Positions 10,188 to 19,812 of a stretch of DNA of 64,000 nt are shown here, one piece after another (position 1 is the stretch's first letter; the number at the start of each line of letters is the position of its first letter). This stretch comes from Artemisia argyi (Eukaryota; Streptophyta; Magnoliopsida; Asterales; Asteraceae). The position numbers and the translations under genes were made by a program. The stretch is taken from the NCBI GenBank assembly GCA_030686995.1, contig CM060694.1, positions 93,215,844 to 93,279,843 of the forward strand. Direction: 5' to 3'. The notes under the pieces are model-generated. The model saw only the letters and a list, made by a program, of their open reading frames with translations, ran no database searches and had not been told where the DNA came from.

Positions 10188-11511
10188 CTAAGGAGAGATT
10201 CCCATGAGAACAAAGTTATCATCACAGCTAGCCATGCAAGAGATTTGAGGAGAGCTGCTTATAGCATCTTCATGCTCATTCCAGTTAACACTAGTATCTA
10301 TAGCAGTGATCAAGGCCTTTGATTCTGTAGCCTCCACTTCTTTCTTCTTGTATGTTGAATACCTGGTACTGGCTTCACCCTTCTTGGCTGTGCACTCTCT
10401 TGCAAAATGTCCAATTTCTCCACAAGCATAGCACTTCACTTTCCTTCTGTCAAACCTAGCTGCATCTCTTCCATCAACATTGAGCTTTTTACCAAACTTT
10501 TGCTCAAATCTTCTAACCTTGAGAGAGAGCATAGCCATTTGCCACTTTAAGTCCAATTCTTCTAAAGCAAGTTCATCAATCTACTCAAAATCTTCATAAG
10601 CAATTTGTTGCTGTTTATCAACTTTAGCAACAAATGAATGAAGTACATCCTCCATCACATTACTAATCTTTGGATCATTGGAAGACTTTGGTTTGGAGTG
10701 GATGGACTTGAGTAAACCTGTGGTGCTGGGGATGGACTGGTATAGGCATGTGGCATGTAGTTTGAGTTAGAACTGACAAATGCAGATTGTGAAGGAGTTG
10801 CTGCATATGGAGAGAATCCCTTTATGTCACCTTCCAAAGCTCTGAGTTTGTTGTACAAGTCATCAAAGATGAGGTAGTCCAAGCCACCTTTGGTTTTCAA
10901 TGATATACTCACTTGAGACCATGAGGGAGGTAAGGCTCTTAAAAACATGGAATTCACCTCTTCATTGTCAGGTCTGGCTAGAAGCTGATTCAAGTGACTC
11001 AGAATCTTCTGAAACATGTCATAACCTTTGTGGAGACCTTCCTCTTCAGTAATCTTGAATTCTTGGAATTCCAGCTTCAACATACTCTTTCTCATCTTCT
11101 TTGATTCTTCATTCCCACCAAATCTAGCTTTTATGGCCCACCAGATTTCTCTTGGATCAGTCATGGAATGAAAATCTCCCATGTGGTCATCAGGGATTGC
11201 CTGCAGCAATATTTTTCTTGCTTTGTTCTCCCTTTGAATAGCAAGAATTTCTTCAGCAGAAACAGGTTCCAAAATTGTAACTTTACCATTAGCATCAACA
11301 CTTTGCTTTTTAGGACGACAACCATTGAGTATAACATTCCAGAGGTTATAGTCAACACTTGCAATCCAGTTCTGCATCTTCATGGCCCAGATCTCATACT
11401 CATCCTTCCTAAGAAAAGGAAGTTTTGCATTGCTGTTGGAGCCTGTTGTAGTTGTTGAGTAAGAGAGCCCGCTTCTGAGAGAGCAACATCACTGCCTGGT
11501 TTATCTCCCAT
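10188..11511 (-). pseudogene. gag: Copia gag (UBN2-type) with zinc knuckle (element A)
   Basis: Nucleocapsid/capsid precursor. The start is taken as ATG at 11511 (MGDKPGSDVAL), about 50-90 nt inside the primer sites. A frameshift near 11428 moves into the frame of WAMKMQNWIASVDYNLW, then the UBN2 signatures REIWWAIKARFGGNEESKK and LTKGGLDYLIFDDL-like region follow. A second frameshift near 10665 leads into the pol frame, with a TAG at about 10577-10579, then WQMAMLSLKVRRFEQKFGKKL and the knuckle CYACGEIGHFARECT (C-x2-C-x4-H-x4-C). TAG or TAA-type stops end it at 10188. It is clearly dead. Confidence 0.85.
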
Positions 11512-11563
11512 TGGTACTGATTGAATAGTTATGTGATTGTGTTGAGTTTACAGAGAGTATCTA

Positions 11564-11599
11564 GTGGCTCTGATACCACTTGTGGCTCTGATACCACTT
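11564..11599 (-). other. Tandemly duplicated primer-binding site (element A)
   Basis: The 18-mer AAGTGGTATCAGAGCCAC (minus strand) occurs twice, head to tail, at 11582-11599 and 11564-11581, immediately inside the LTR. TGGTATCAGAGC is the complement of the initiator Met tRNA 3' end used by most plant copia elements. Only the LTR-adjacent copy should be needed for minus-strand priming. Confidence 0.85.
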
Positions 11600-12042
11600 G
11601 TAGGGATCTATACCTTGATAGATCACGAGCCAATAGATCGTTAGCCAAGTAATGTAATCACTAGTAAGACTAAGTTAGATAATCTCTGTGAGCTTGTAAT
11701 TATTGCAGAATATAAAAACAAACTTATACTAAACTTGATCCTCTATGGATCGATAAACTTTTACTAATAATGTTAATGAAACTCGTACCGATTACAATGA
11801 CCTAGGGTTCCTTATATACTAGTGGAAACCCTAACCTTTCTTACAAGAAACGAATAATGAAAAACTAATAAAAGATATTCTACATATCTTGTCCTGAAAT
11901 ACATAAGTTATATCCACGGTTAAACTCTATCCGTAGGATCTCTATATGTCCGCAGGAACCAGTCATCAGCAGAAAGTCACTAAGCCTTCCGCAGGAACCA
12001 GTCAGCAGTATCAATCAGTAGTATCTTCAATAATTCCTTACA
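11599..12042 (-). repeat. 5' LTR of element A
   Basis: A 444-bp LTR bounded by TG and CA with short inverted ends (TGTAAGG / CCCTACA on the minus strand). It abuts the primer site at 11599, and flank sequence of a different element begins at 12043. The U3 part carries a 17-bp direct repeat (11949-11965 and 11988-12004). The partner LTR is outside the window. Confidence 0.8.
11812..11819 (-). promoter_or_regulatory. LTR TATA box (element A)
   Basis: Minus strand reads TATATAAGG in the LTR, about 225 nt from its 5' edge. A transcript start roughly 30 nt downstream would leave a leader ending in the primer-site pair. Confidence 0.5.
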
Positions 12043-12047
12043 CCGTG

Positions 12048-13306
12048 AATTCTTTATGATTAATGATTTAAAAGCCCAGCTAGAAGCCAAAAATTTGACA
12101 ATCACCAACTTGAAGAAACATATCTCTGCTATGAATGTGAAATGTAATTTAGTCGAAACAAACAAGGACATTGATGCAACTTAGACAAGAATTAGTGAAC
12201 TGTCAATCTATGTGGCTGAATTAATTAAGGAAAATGAGTCTTTGAAAAAGCATCAAAAGGTTTTAGGTGACTCAATCAAAGAAATGAGAACTAAGAAGAT
12301 AGAACAAACAATCTCTTTGATTGCCAAAAATGATGAATTCAAAGCTCAACTTCTTGAAAAGGGGTTTACTATAACCGCATTAAAGAATGAGATAAGAAAA
12401 GCAACAGGGGATAGTGTGAACACTAAGTTTGCAAAACCATCAATCTTGGGGAAACCAGCTTTTCAATCAAATAGAAACCAATCCATTGGTAGGCAACCGA
12501 CTGCGATTAGATCTGAACGACCAAAACTTTCAAAAACACTGTTTGCCTCCTAAGTTGATGCGGAACAAGTTTTGACAAAACCAGTCACTACACATTATCT
12601 GCCTAAGATAATTGCTTCTAGTTCGGTTAAACCTCAAGAAGTAGTTACTCCTACACCTAGCTCCTCTAGGATTAGTTCGAAAATAGTGTCAAAACCTAGC
12701 ATTAAGGTTCAAAACACATATGATATAAATGAAATGCACAAGAACTACAATCTAGAAAAGGCTAGGAAAAGGGCACTACTTCATAAGGATGGAATCTTAG
12801 GTTCACAACCTTGTATGATCCCTCCTAGGATATTGAGGAACAATGCTAAGGTTCAACCTGTTAAGTCTAGGATTTATAGTAAGTCATCCACAATGCATAA
12901 GAAGTAAAATAAACCTATAACTTCTGCTAGGTGGATTCAAACTCCTAAATTTTCTGAGACTAGGAATATCGATAAGCCTTCCACTGTGCATAAGAAGCTT
13001 AACAATCCTAGACGTTGCCATAAGTGGATTCCAACTAGTAGAATTTTTAAGGACGCTGGACTTAAGTGGATACCTACCGGAAAGATACTTACCAATGGCA
13101 ATACCTTGGTTGACCGTGAAACCCCCAAGGGTTTGGATACTGTTGTCACTAACCCATATATATGCAATAAAGTTTGTGATGTTAGTATAGGTAGTCCTTA
13201 CTCAGTTGCAGTTACATCAATCATTCACAACATGAGAAGACTCAAAGTCTGGAGGCCTAAAGCAAGCATATCTCCTGCTTCAGGAGGTCTGGAATGTCAA
13301 TGTTGA
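12048..13306 (+). pseudogene. gag: Copia gag C-terminal region of element B
   Basis: One frame with only three stops (about 12181, 12551 and 12905). It begins in a coiled coil (MINDLKAQLEAKNLTITNLK; ENESLKKHQKVLGDSIKEM). Then it passes KNEIRKATGDSVNTKFAKPS, SKPVTTHYLPKI-like blocks, and a pair of short repeats RWIPTSRIFKDAGLKWIPTG. This succession (coiled coil, KFAKPS, LPK, WIPTGKI) is familiar to me from Asteraceae copia polyproteins, where it lies between the gag knuckle and protease. The 5' part is cut by insertion of A at 12043. After 13306 no protease follows. Confidence 0.7.
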
Positions 13307-13589
13307 TGTATGTGTACATTGACGTCTGTTCACTTTAGTTCATGCCTCATTCTTCAACGACTATGACGTTTAAACAAATCAGTTCAAGCCTCGGTCTTCA
13401 ATGTTATCATTATGGTGTCTGCTGACAACACTTCAGGCCCCGTTCATCAAAGAAAAGAAAGGTGTACGATTCAGTGCGCCTTATCTTCGGAAGAAGAGAA
13501 ATCTTCTTAGTCTTGACCATTCTCAACAACGTGCTTCATGCTTTCTCCATGCTCATTCAGTCATCTAGTGGATTTACTCATCTTGGCTC
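13307..13589 (+). other. Element B non-coding junction after gag
   Basis: No recognisable pol sequence. Short diverged repeats of a TTCA(A/G)GCC-type word are visible near 13385-13440. This is where a pol deletion would lie if B derives from a full copia element. Confidence 0.4.
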
Positions 13590-13850
13590 GTATTCGTATC
13601 CACTTGCTATTTCAAAAATGGCAAACTTCATATGCAATTTTTGAGGGGGAGAAGGGTGAATAAACTACATGATTGAGTGATTCTTATTCACATGCTCAAT
13701 CAAAAATGGCTACCTCGTATGCAATTTTTGAGGGGGAGAAGTGTGAATAAAATACATGATTAATTGTATTGTTATTCACTTGCTCAATCAAAAATGGCAT
13801 ACCTCGCTTGCAATTTTTGAGGGGGAGAAGTGTGAATATACCACATGGTG
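13590..13850 (+). repeat. Three tandem polypurine-tract repeats (element B)
   Basis: A unit of about 87-89 bp is repeated three times. Each contains CAATTTTTGAGGGGGAGAAG followed by GTGAATA (tracts at 13641-13654, 13728-13741 and 13817-13830), and a CAAAAATGGC word precedes each tract. The purine core matches plant copia polypurine tracts. Tandem multiplication is a Sirevirus-like feature. Confidence 0.75.
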
Positions 13851-16800
13851 ATTAATGATTGTAGAATGGTCATACGATTAGTCATACGACTCTCCTCCAA
13901 CACCTAATGTTCCATTAACTAAGGATGACTGGGATTTATGTTTGATGATTACTTCCAAGATTCAATGAATGATGATTGATCAAGATGCACCATCCAGAAG
14001 TATTACTCAGACTACTCAAGTAATCCAATCTCCAGTTATTCCTCAAGGTGTTGATGATGACTATCATGATTGTGAAGATGCACACATGAATAATGATCCG
14101 TCATTTTGTTCTATAATCAAGGATTGTTGTTCCTACCAATGTGCACTCTGTAAATCAACCCGAATGACATTATGGAAAATGTCGGCTAAAATGACAAAAC
14201 GGCTAAGAATTTGGACATGGAATGTCAAGTAATCACGGAGTTTATTTGGTATCCCTTATTTGAGATTGAAGTTGACTTTCACAAAGGAGTGATCTTATTT
14301 TATCTTAAAGTCGGGGTTGGTTGGATGAAGACTCTTCGAGATCCTTGCTTCAGCTTTTACCTTTACAATGACGAAGACTTGGATATCTAGTTATTTTGGT
14401 AATTATTCATTTCTATTACCACAAAATAACTATCACTTCATGGAGTGTCACAACTTACACGAAGTTGTCGGTAGTCAAGAGGTGATGTACGTCTTATACT
14501 TGATGGTTGGTTGGTTGAAGAGTATAGAGTACTTAGGGATTCGATGTTGTACGAACTCTCTACACCGCTCTTAGTCACAAATTAGTGCAAGCTTAAGTCA
14601 CAAGAACGGGGAATTCTTCTTCAGTTTCAAGTTTTGTTTATTGGATTTGCTTCATCAGTGGTTACTTCAAACAGTCTACACAAGGGTTGATAATGATAGT
14701 CAGAGAGTTTCTGTAGCAGTTGATTCTCACAAGATTTATTTGAGCCAATTTTGTTCTCCTCTCATGATTTCAAGTAGATGTGCCTATAAGTTGTTGTTGG
14801 TTCTGATGTATCAAAACCAGCAAGGGGGAAGGAGACATACATCTGAATGCATAACGAGTACACGTGATGAACATAATACTTCTTCTTAATTGAAGATATC
14901 CCGGGAAGACATATGTCATAACCGTAGAGAAACTCTGTGTCTTAACTCGTAGCGTTTGGTGTATTATTCCAACTACGTGGGGGAAGTGGTCTCTTGATAC
15001 TTGTGGTGTGATTTACTTCAGCTTTCAGTGGGAAGAAATATGAGAAAGATATGTGGAACGTGAGATGATATTGCTTATTGACATCTTCATATGAGCTGAT
15101 AAGAGTTATGGTAAAATGCTTATGGTTAATGTTTCATGTACACATTGTTATGCTGATTCCAATAAGATCGCAACCATCATGGGGAGAGATATGTGTACAT
15201 CAGGGGCGCACAACAGGTTCACGTGATCGGGCTTAATCATATATTTGGAGGAGATATCCGCAGAGATGATCAGTGCTTCAACCTGTTACTTTGGTGTCAT
15301 CGTTTCTTCTTGTGTTGGATACATGTGTACAATATGGATTGAGTTGGTATATGTAAGATAACTGGAATGCATTTAGTGAAATGAAGATGTTGATATCTTA
15401 TTCCCCCTAATAGACAACCGCTCCAAACCTTAAAAGTAATGTGTACATTGGGGACGCACAACATGTTCATGTGATCGGGCTTCATCATACATTCCGGGAT
15501 TGATAACCGCAGAGACGATCCATGGTTCACCTTGTTACTTCAATGCTATCATTTCCTTTGGGTCTTTGAGCGTCATACAATGAGACTTTTTGTGGCACTT
15601 CAACTACTTGGGGAAGTGGTCTCATGTAGGTGATTGTCGGGTTGGGGGGAAGCTACCAAAGCTTCACATTGAGGAGGCAATAAAAATTCATCGACTTGTT
15701 GGGTGTCTAGCGATTAACTCATTTGTGAGATTCTAGTGATTTGTTAACTACTTGTGTTTGGTGAATTGTTGTGACTTAAGTTGTTTCGATTAGTCTGATT
15801 GTAATTTGACGTTGTGAGTTAATCTTTACGACTTGACTTATTACGATCGGATCTATTGTAACTTGACTTGTCGCGACTTGACACTTAATGCAAATTGTCA
15901 CTTATCCTAGATCTCTCTCAAAGTTTAACTCGCGTATTACATCTTTCGGTTTCTTTTGTTGACTTTAGTAAAATCCCGGGAGAGAATCGATCTCTTGGTT
16001 TAAGTCACAAGAGTTGTAAAATCCCGTTTAAGATTATATCATGGCATCTACGGATTCAAACGATTATTCAGGAGCCTCAAAAGCTTTGGTGGTGAAAGTT
16101 TAAGAGATGTTGACGACATACTTCTACAGCGAGCTGAACGATAATCTCATTTTGATGCTCATGTCAACATCTCCTTAAACTGTTTGGTATCCTTTGTACA
16201 TATCTTATACCAATACGTAAATAGAAAAATATAAAACCTATAAAAACCATAAAAATCTGAAAAATCATAAAAAATGCAAAAATATTCTTCTCACGACATG
16301 TCTCTTGTGTAATCAATATTATGTACGTTTCTAGAAATGTCATTCAATAATGACACAGAATCATACATATGCTTGAGCAAGAGTTTTTCGGTTTCAAATA
16401 AGGTTTTTTTCTAAAACATGTCGTTCTCAAAACATTCTTAAAAAATATGGCTTGCAGTCATTTCAGGCTGTAACCCGGACTTAAAATTTATGGCTTGCTA
16501 TCACTTCAGATAGCAACCTGGTTTTCAAAAATGAGGAAAACATGTCGCCAAAAAGACGGTTGTTCCTAGCAAAGGGTGCCGTTCATCCGAGCGTGAATTG
16601 CTTTATATTCGTGCACCCTCGATCTAATGTACGCATCAGTACATTATTTCTTGATAAAGAAGAGAAATCTTCTTTTTATCGCCAAATACTTTCCCTTCTA
16701 TGATTTTCCCGGAAAGTATTTGTGCAAAACTTGGTTGTACCATGAGATTTTGATTAAAAATCAAATTGAACTCAAAAGTTTGATAAAATTTTCACTCAAT

Positions 16801-16852
16801 CAATGACTTTAATATTTTATGAAAATATTTCAGTTTTAACATCCGTTATTGA
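13851..16852 (+). other. Long non-coding spacer of element B
   Basis: About 3 kb with no convincing protein. It contains a diverged direct repeat of about 115 bp (15191-15308 and 15439-15556, sharing GTGATCGGGCTT and CCGCAGAGA). A GGGGAAGTGGTCTC word recurs at about 14979 and 15604. Two copies of an ATGGCTTGC...TCA..TCAG..TG/AG block lie at 16447-16520. It fits the long region between pol and 3' LTR of Sireviruses. Confidence 0.5.
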
Positions 16853-17255
16853 TTGAGGGGGAGAGTGATTTCTCAAAATTTTATGTATCATCAAACTCTC
16901 CACACTTTGTACGTAAACCTTTCAACAAAACAATTTGTGATAGTTATGTATCAGAATGAGAACATTTTCAAAGAGTTTTCGTTAACAACCTCCCTTACAG
17001 ATTGAGGGGGAGCAAGAAAAAGGTTCCTTTTATCAGAAAATTTTAAAACTGACCACATTTCTCTTCCAAAAGGTTTCTAACTTTAAATTAATTGAGATCA
17101 AAAATCTTGAAAGATTTGAAATTTTTGATCGGGGAGAGAATGTGATTTAAATATGAAATCTGATAATCAAAAGTGATCTTTTGGACTTAATAAATAGGCT
17201 CCCACATATGTGCTAAACACTTTCGAATATCGATGCACATATTGAGGGGGAGCAA
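16853..17255 (+). repeat. Cluster of further polypurine tracts (element B)
   Basis: ATTGAGGGGGAG occurs at 16852-16863, 17001-17012 and 17241-17252, with a related GGGGAGAGAA at 17129-17140. With the three tracts at 13.6-13.8 kb this makes at least six purine cores of one type before the final tract at the LTR. Confidence 0.65.
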
Positions 17256-17375
17256 AAGGCGTTTGTGGACCATTTATCTTTATGCATGTAGTAATAAGGA
17301 TGGATAAGGTTAGGTATGAATTCCCATGATCCACCAGAACCGGAAGGATCTTCCCAGGGACAATTCATATATAGA

Positions 17376-17690
17376 TTAGAAGTCCTTAGGAATGATTGAA
17401 AAAAGGAATAAAGTGAGAAAGGGAAGAGTGCAGACTGAGATAGAGCTAGGACTGGAACAAACCCAACAAGGTTCTAGTGGTGAAGTCTCGGTAAGCACTG
17501 AAGGGGTTGAAGAATTAAAAAGAAATGAAACGAGAAATAGTGAAAAGAAATAGCCCTCCATGTATTCAATCTTAGGGCAGAAACCGGGTTCAATTCATTA
17601 TCTACTGGCGGTTACTAAGGTAACACCGGTATTGAAGACAAGACGTCATGGACCCAGTGACACACTGCACCAAACTTCCCAACCACTCAA
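17376..17690 (+). pseudogene. Possible env-like/accessory ORF remnant (element B)
   Basis: A plus-strand frame with few stops reads a Glu/Gln/Ser-rich stretch (VQTEIELGLEQTQQGSSGEV), then after a TAG at 17551-17553 a second block (GSIHYLLAVTKVTPVLKTRR, then GPSDTLHQ) ending at TAA about 17699. Position between polypurine tracts and the 3' LTR suits the extra ORF of Sireviruses. I recognise no family, and chance openness is possible. Confidence 0.3.
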
Positions 17691-17699
17691 TTTCTCTTA

Positions 17700-19056
17700 A
17701 AAGAGCTTGTTTTAATCTCATGAGGAACCATGTGCAATGTATCGACCGCTCATTGCGAGCTATATTGATACCTAAAACAAGAGACGCCTCCCCAGTCTCC
17801 AGGAGCGGATCAAAACGCACTATTGAGTCTAGAGCCATGAGATCATCCATAAATCTCACTAGGACACATTCCAAATATGCTTATTGTTTCACACAATGTG
17901 GAAAGTAAGATAAAATATTTAGAGTCCTACGCGTTATCCTTGTGGTATTGACAGAACATCCGAGTGATATGAAAATATTCACAATGAAGTTAGAAATCCT
18001 TCTAGAGCGAACATCTTTCAAGCTCTTGGTAGGTGACATGTGAGATCCATCTTGGATTAATGATCAAGTGACAAATGGAAAGCAACAATGGTGCGATTCA
18101 ACATTGAATCAAACTTATTCCAGGAAACGGATTGACGGATACTTTTTCTAAAACCTTTCAATGTGCTCACAAACTAATTTTTCGAGCACATTGATTGTGT
18201 GTAATCTTTCAAACAAAAGTATTTTTGATGGAAATGTGATTCAAAGCTAAAACCTCTCGTCATGTCTCAAAAATGTTTATCATATGAAATGCGGGTGATT
18301 TCTATAAATCAATTTCTCATCAATCCATTAATATTTATTCATCGATTCACTTTATCGTGCTTTCGGCTTTGAGACATTTCGGTATGAGAGCATGCTTAGT
18401 ATGAAGATTCCAAAGTGGATTCTTTGGAAAATACACTACTACAAGCTGGAAATTCCTGTCAAGGAGAGTCTTCTTTAAAAGAGACTCTACCTGATCACAG
18501 GTCGGTTTTCACAAAACCGGAGGGTAGTTTGTCCTCGCAGAACGAATGACAAAGCCATATTCGTTCTCTATCTTTATTGCTAACTGTTTTATTTCAGGTA
18601 CACATATAAAGATGGCGTTGATGGCTCCTATTTCCAACTGAATTCGGTCAATCCATACCTCATGCTCACACATCCTCCACACTATCAAAGACGATGAGAG
18701 ACTTGCTACAACAAATGTTGAGAGACTACCAACAACGTTTTTGTAACTCTGATGAAAAAGTCTCCTGATCCACAACTCTAATGTAAAGTCTCCTGTTCCA
18801 AAAGGGTGTGAGCATGATGGTCCTAAAGTCACTACACCACATGAAGGCGATACTACTGAGGATGAGCTTGGAGATCTACTATGGATGATGATCTCAAAGG
18901 AAGCTCAAAGATCACATATCACAAAGGAATCCAAATCACAAGTTCGCATTGCTTGAAGTACAAAGTGTGTAGAAAAGTGAAGAATCAGAACCTAGGAGCT
19001 ACAATGACTTATGAATGCTTAAAGATCAAAGAGCTTAATTTCCAAGGTGACCTCGC
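17700..19056 (+). other. 3' spacer of element B
   Basis: No recognised protein. Short open stretches exist on both strands (for example 18509-18832 minus), but they have no recognisable motif. The last 170 bp before the polypurine tract is open on the plus strand. Confidence 0.4.
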
Positions 19057-19068
19057 TTAGGGGGGGAT
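19057..19068 (+). other. Polypurine tract at the 3' LTR (element B)
   Basis: TTAGGGGGGGAT directly precedes the LTR TG at 19069, the standard primer position for plus-strand DNA synthesis. Confidence 0.8.
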
Positions 19069-19250
19069 TGTTAGGAATACAAATATTCCTATAAAAGACT
19101 CGGTCACCTAAATATTGTAATAGCATTGTGATAGCTCGTAGTTAGTTTATATATTAGTTAGTTAGTATTAGTTTAAGTAACACCGTGGAAGAAGGACAGG
19201 TCCTGATCCACAGCCCGGGTGTGGGCGTTTTTATCTTTTTTGTAGGTAAC

Positions 19251-19257
19251 TATAAAT
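19251..19257 (+). promoter_or_regulatory. LTR TATA box (element B)
   Basis: TATAAAT in the LTR, 4 nt upstream of a perfect palindrome. The expected transcript start, about 30 nt downstream, falls at the palindrome's right end. Confidence 0.6.
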
Positions 19258-19260
19258 ACC

Positions 19261-19280
19261 CCTCTCCACATGTGGAGAGG
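19261..19280. repeat. Perfect 20-bp palindrome at the LTR transcript start (element B)
   Basis: CCTCTCCACATGTGGAGAGG is a perfect inverted repeat with a CACATGTG centre (E-box CANNTG). It lies between the TATA box and the CT-rich leader. It could be a factor-binding site or, if transcribed, part of a terminal hairpin. Confidence 0.85.
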
Positions 19281-19446
19281 GTGGGAGCTTCCAATTCTCA
19301 TCAATCTAATCTTTCATTTTCTCTTTCTCTCTCTAGGAAATCCTCCCAACTTCTCTCTCTCTCTAAACTCTTCTACCATTATTCCTCTTCTATAATTCTA
19401 TATCTAATCAGAAAATCATGTATGCTATAATTATTGATATTCTACA

Positions 19447-19798
19447 ATAAATACCACTTTTGTAATTTCTGAAATCAAAAGGATTGATTCTGCCATTTTT
19501 GTAAACTTGATCCAAGGTCTAAATTTGGCAAATGAATATTCTTCAAGGTTGATTTTGAAACTTTGAGCTCACATGTGATCCATAAATGAAAATTCCTTTT
19601 CCGAGCTCGACTTTTGAACCTTTTTCTATTTCCCGTGCTCGTGTTGTCGGTTTTCTTTGACTTTCGTCCATATTCACAATATCCTTACCTGCACATTCAA
19701 AAACACAAAAACGCAGCATATTTGGCACTTTTGGTTGGTTTTTGGTGACTTAAGTCCGTTAAATAAGGTCAAAGGTATGTGTAAAATGACACATACCA
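19447..19798 (-). repeat. Start of the 3' LTR of element C, cut by element B
   Basis: These 352 bp are a close direct repeat of 36183-36534, including the CACATACCA edge and the tract reading GTCGGTTTTCTTTGACTTTC (19644 onward). The homology begins exactly at the first base after the LTR of B, showing B inserted in this LTR. Confidence 0.9.
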
Positions 19799-19812
19799 AA
19801 ATCCCCCAGAGT
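19799..19812 (-). other. Polypurine tract of element C
   Basis: Minus strand reads ACTCTGGGGGATTT immediately before the LTR start TGGTATGTG. It fixes element C as minus-oriented. Confidence 0.75.

Larger units (their letters stand above)
1..12042 (-). mobile_element. Element A: Ty1/copia (Sirevirus-like) retrotransposon, decayed
   Basis: Read on the minus strand the order is 5' LTR (12042-11599), Met-initiator-type primer site, gag with a CCHC knuckle, a second CCHC region, protease, integrase, RT, RNase H, internal polypurine tracts and a large extra ORF that leaves the window at position 1. Integrase before RT and the Met-initiator primer site define Ty1/copia. The extra 3' ORF, repeated polypurine tracts and length above 12 kb fit the Sirevirus/Maximus-SIRE lineage. 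The 3' LTR and left target duplication are outside the window. At least five in-frame stops and four frameshifts make it non-functional. Two small genes at 3255-4600 lie on the opposite strand inside it. The right flank, starting at 12043, is the interior of copia relic B, so A is nested in B. Confidence 0.9.
12043..19446 (+). mobile_element. Element B: Ty1/copia relic, 5' part replaced by element A insertion
   Basis: Plus-strand copia remains: gag remnant (12048-13306), long non-coding spacer with repeated polypurine tracts, possible env-like remnant (17376-17690), a final polypurine tract (19057-19068) and a 3' LTR (19069-19446). No protease, integrase or RT is visible between gag and the spacer, so either pol was deleted or the element was a non-autonomous derivative. 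Its 5' LTR should lie to the left of A, outside the window. B ends inside the LTR of element C. Confidence 0.7.
19069..19446 (+). repeat. 3' LTR of element B
   Basis: A 378-bp LTR starting TGTTAGGAATA and ending TATTCTACA. It has a TATA box at 19251-19257, a perfect 20-bp palindrome at 19261-19280 and a CT-rich leader. The bases after it (from 19447) align with the interior of the LTR of C at 36183 onward, which fixes the right edge. Confidence 0.75.

Noticed and set aside
13590..13850. CRISPR-like array
   Set aside because: Three 87-89-bp units with regularly placed purine cores look superficially array-like, but they are tandem polypurine-tract repeats in a plant retroelement. No spacer-repeat alternation exists.
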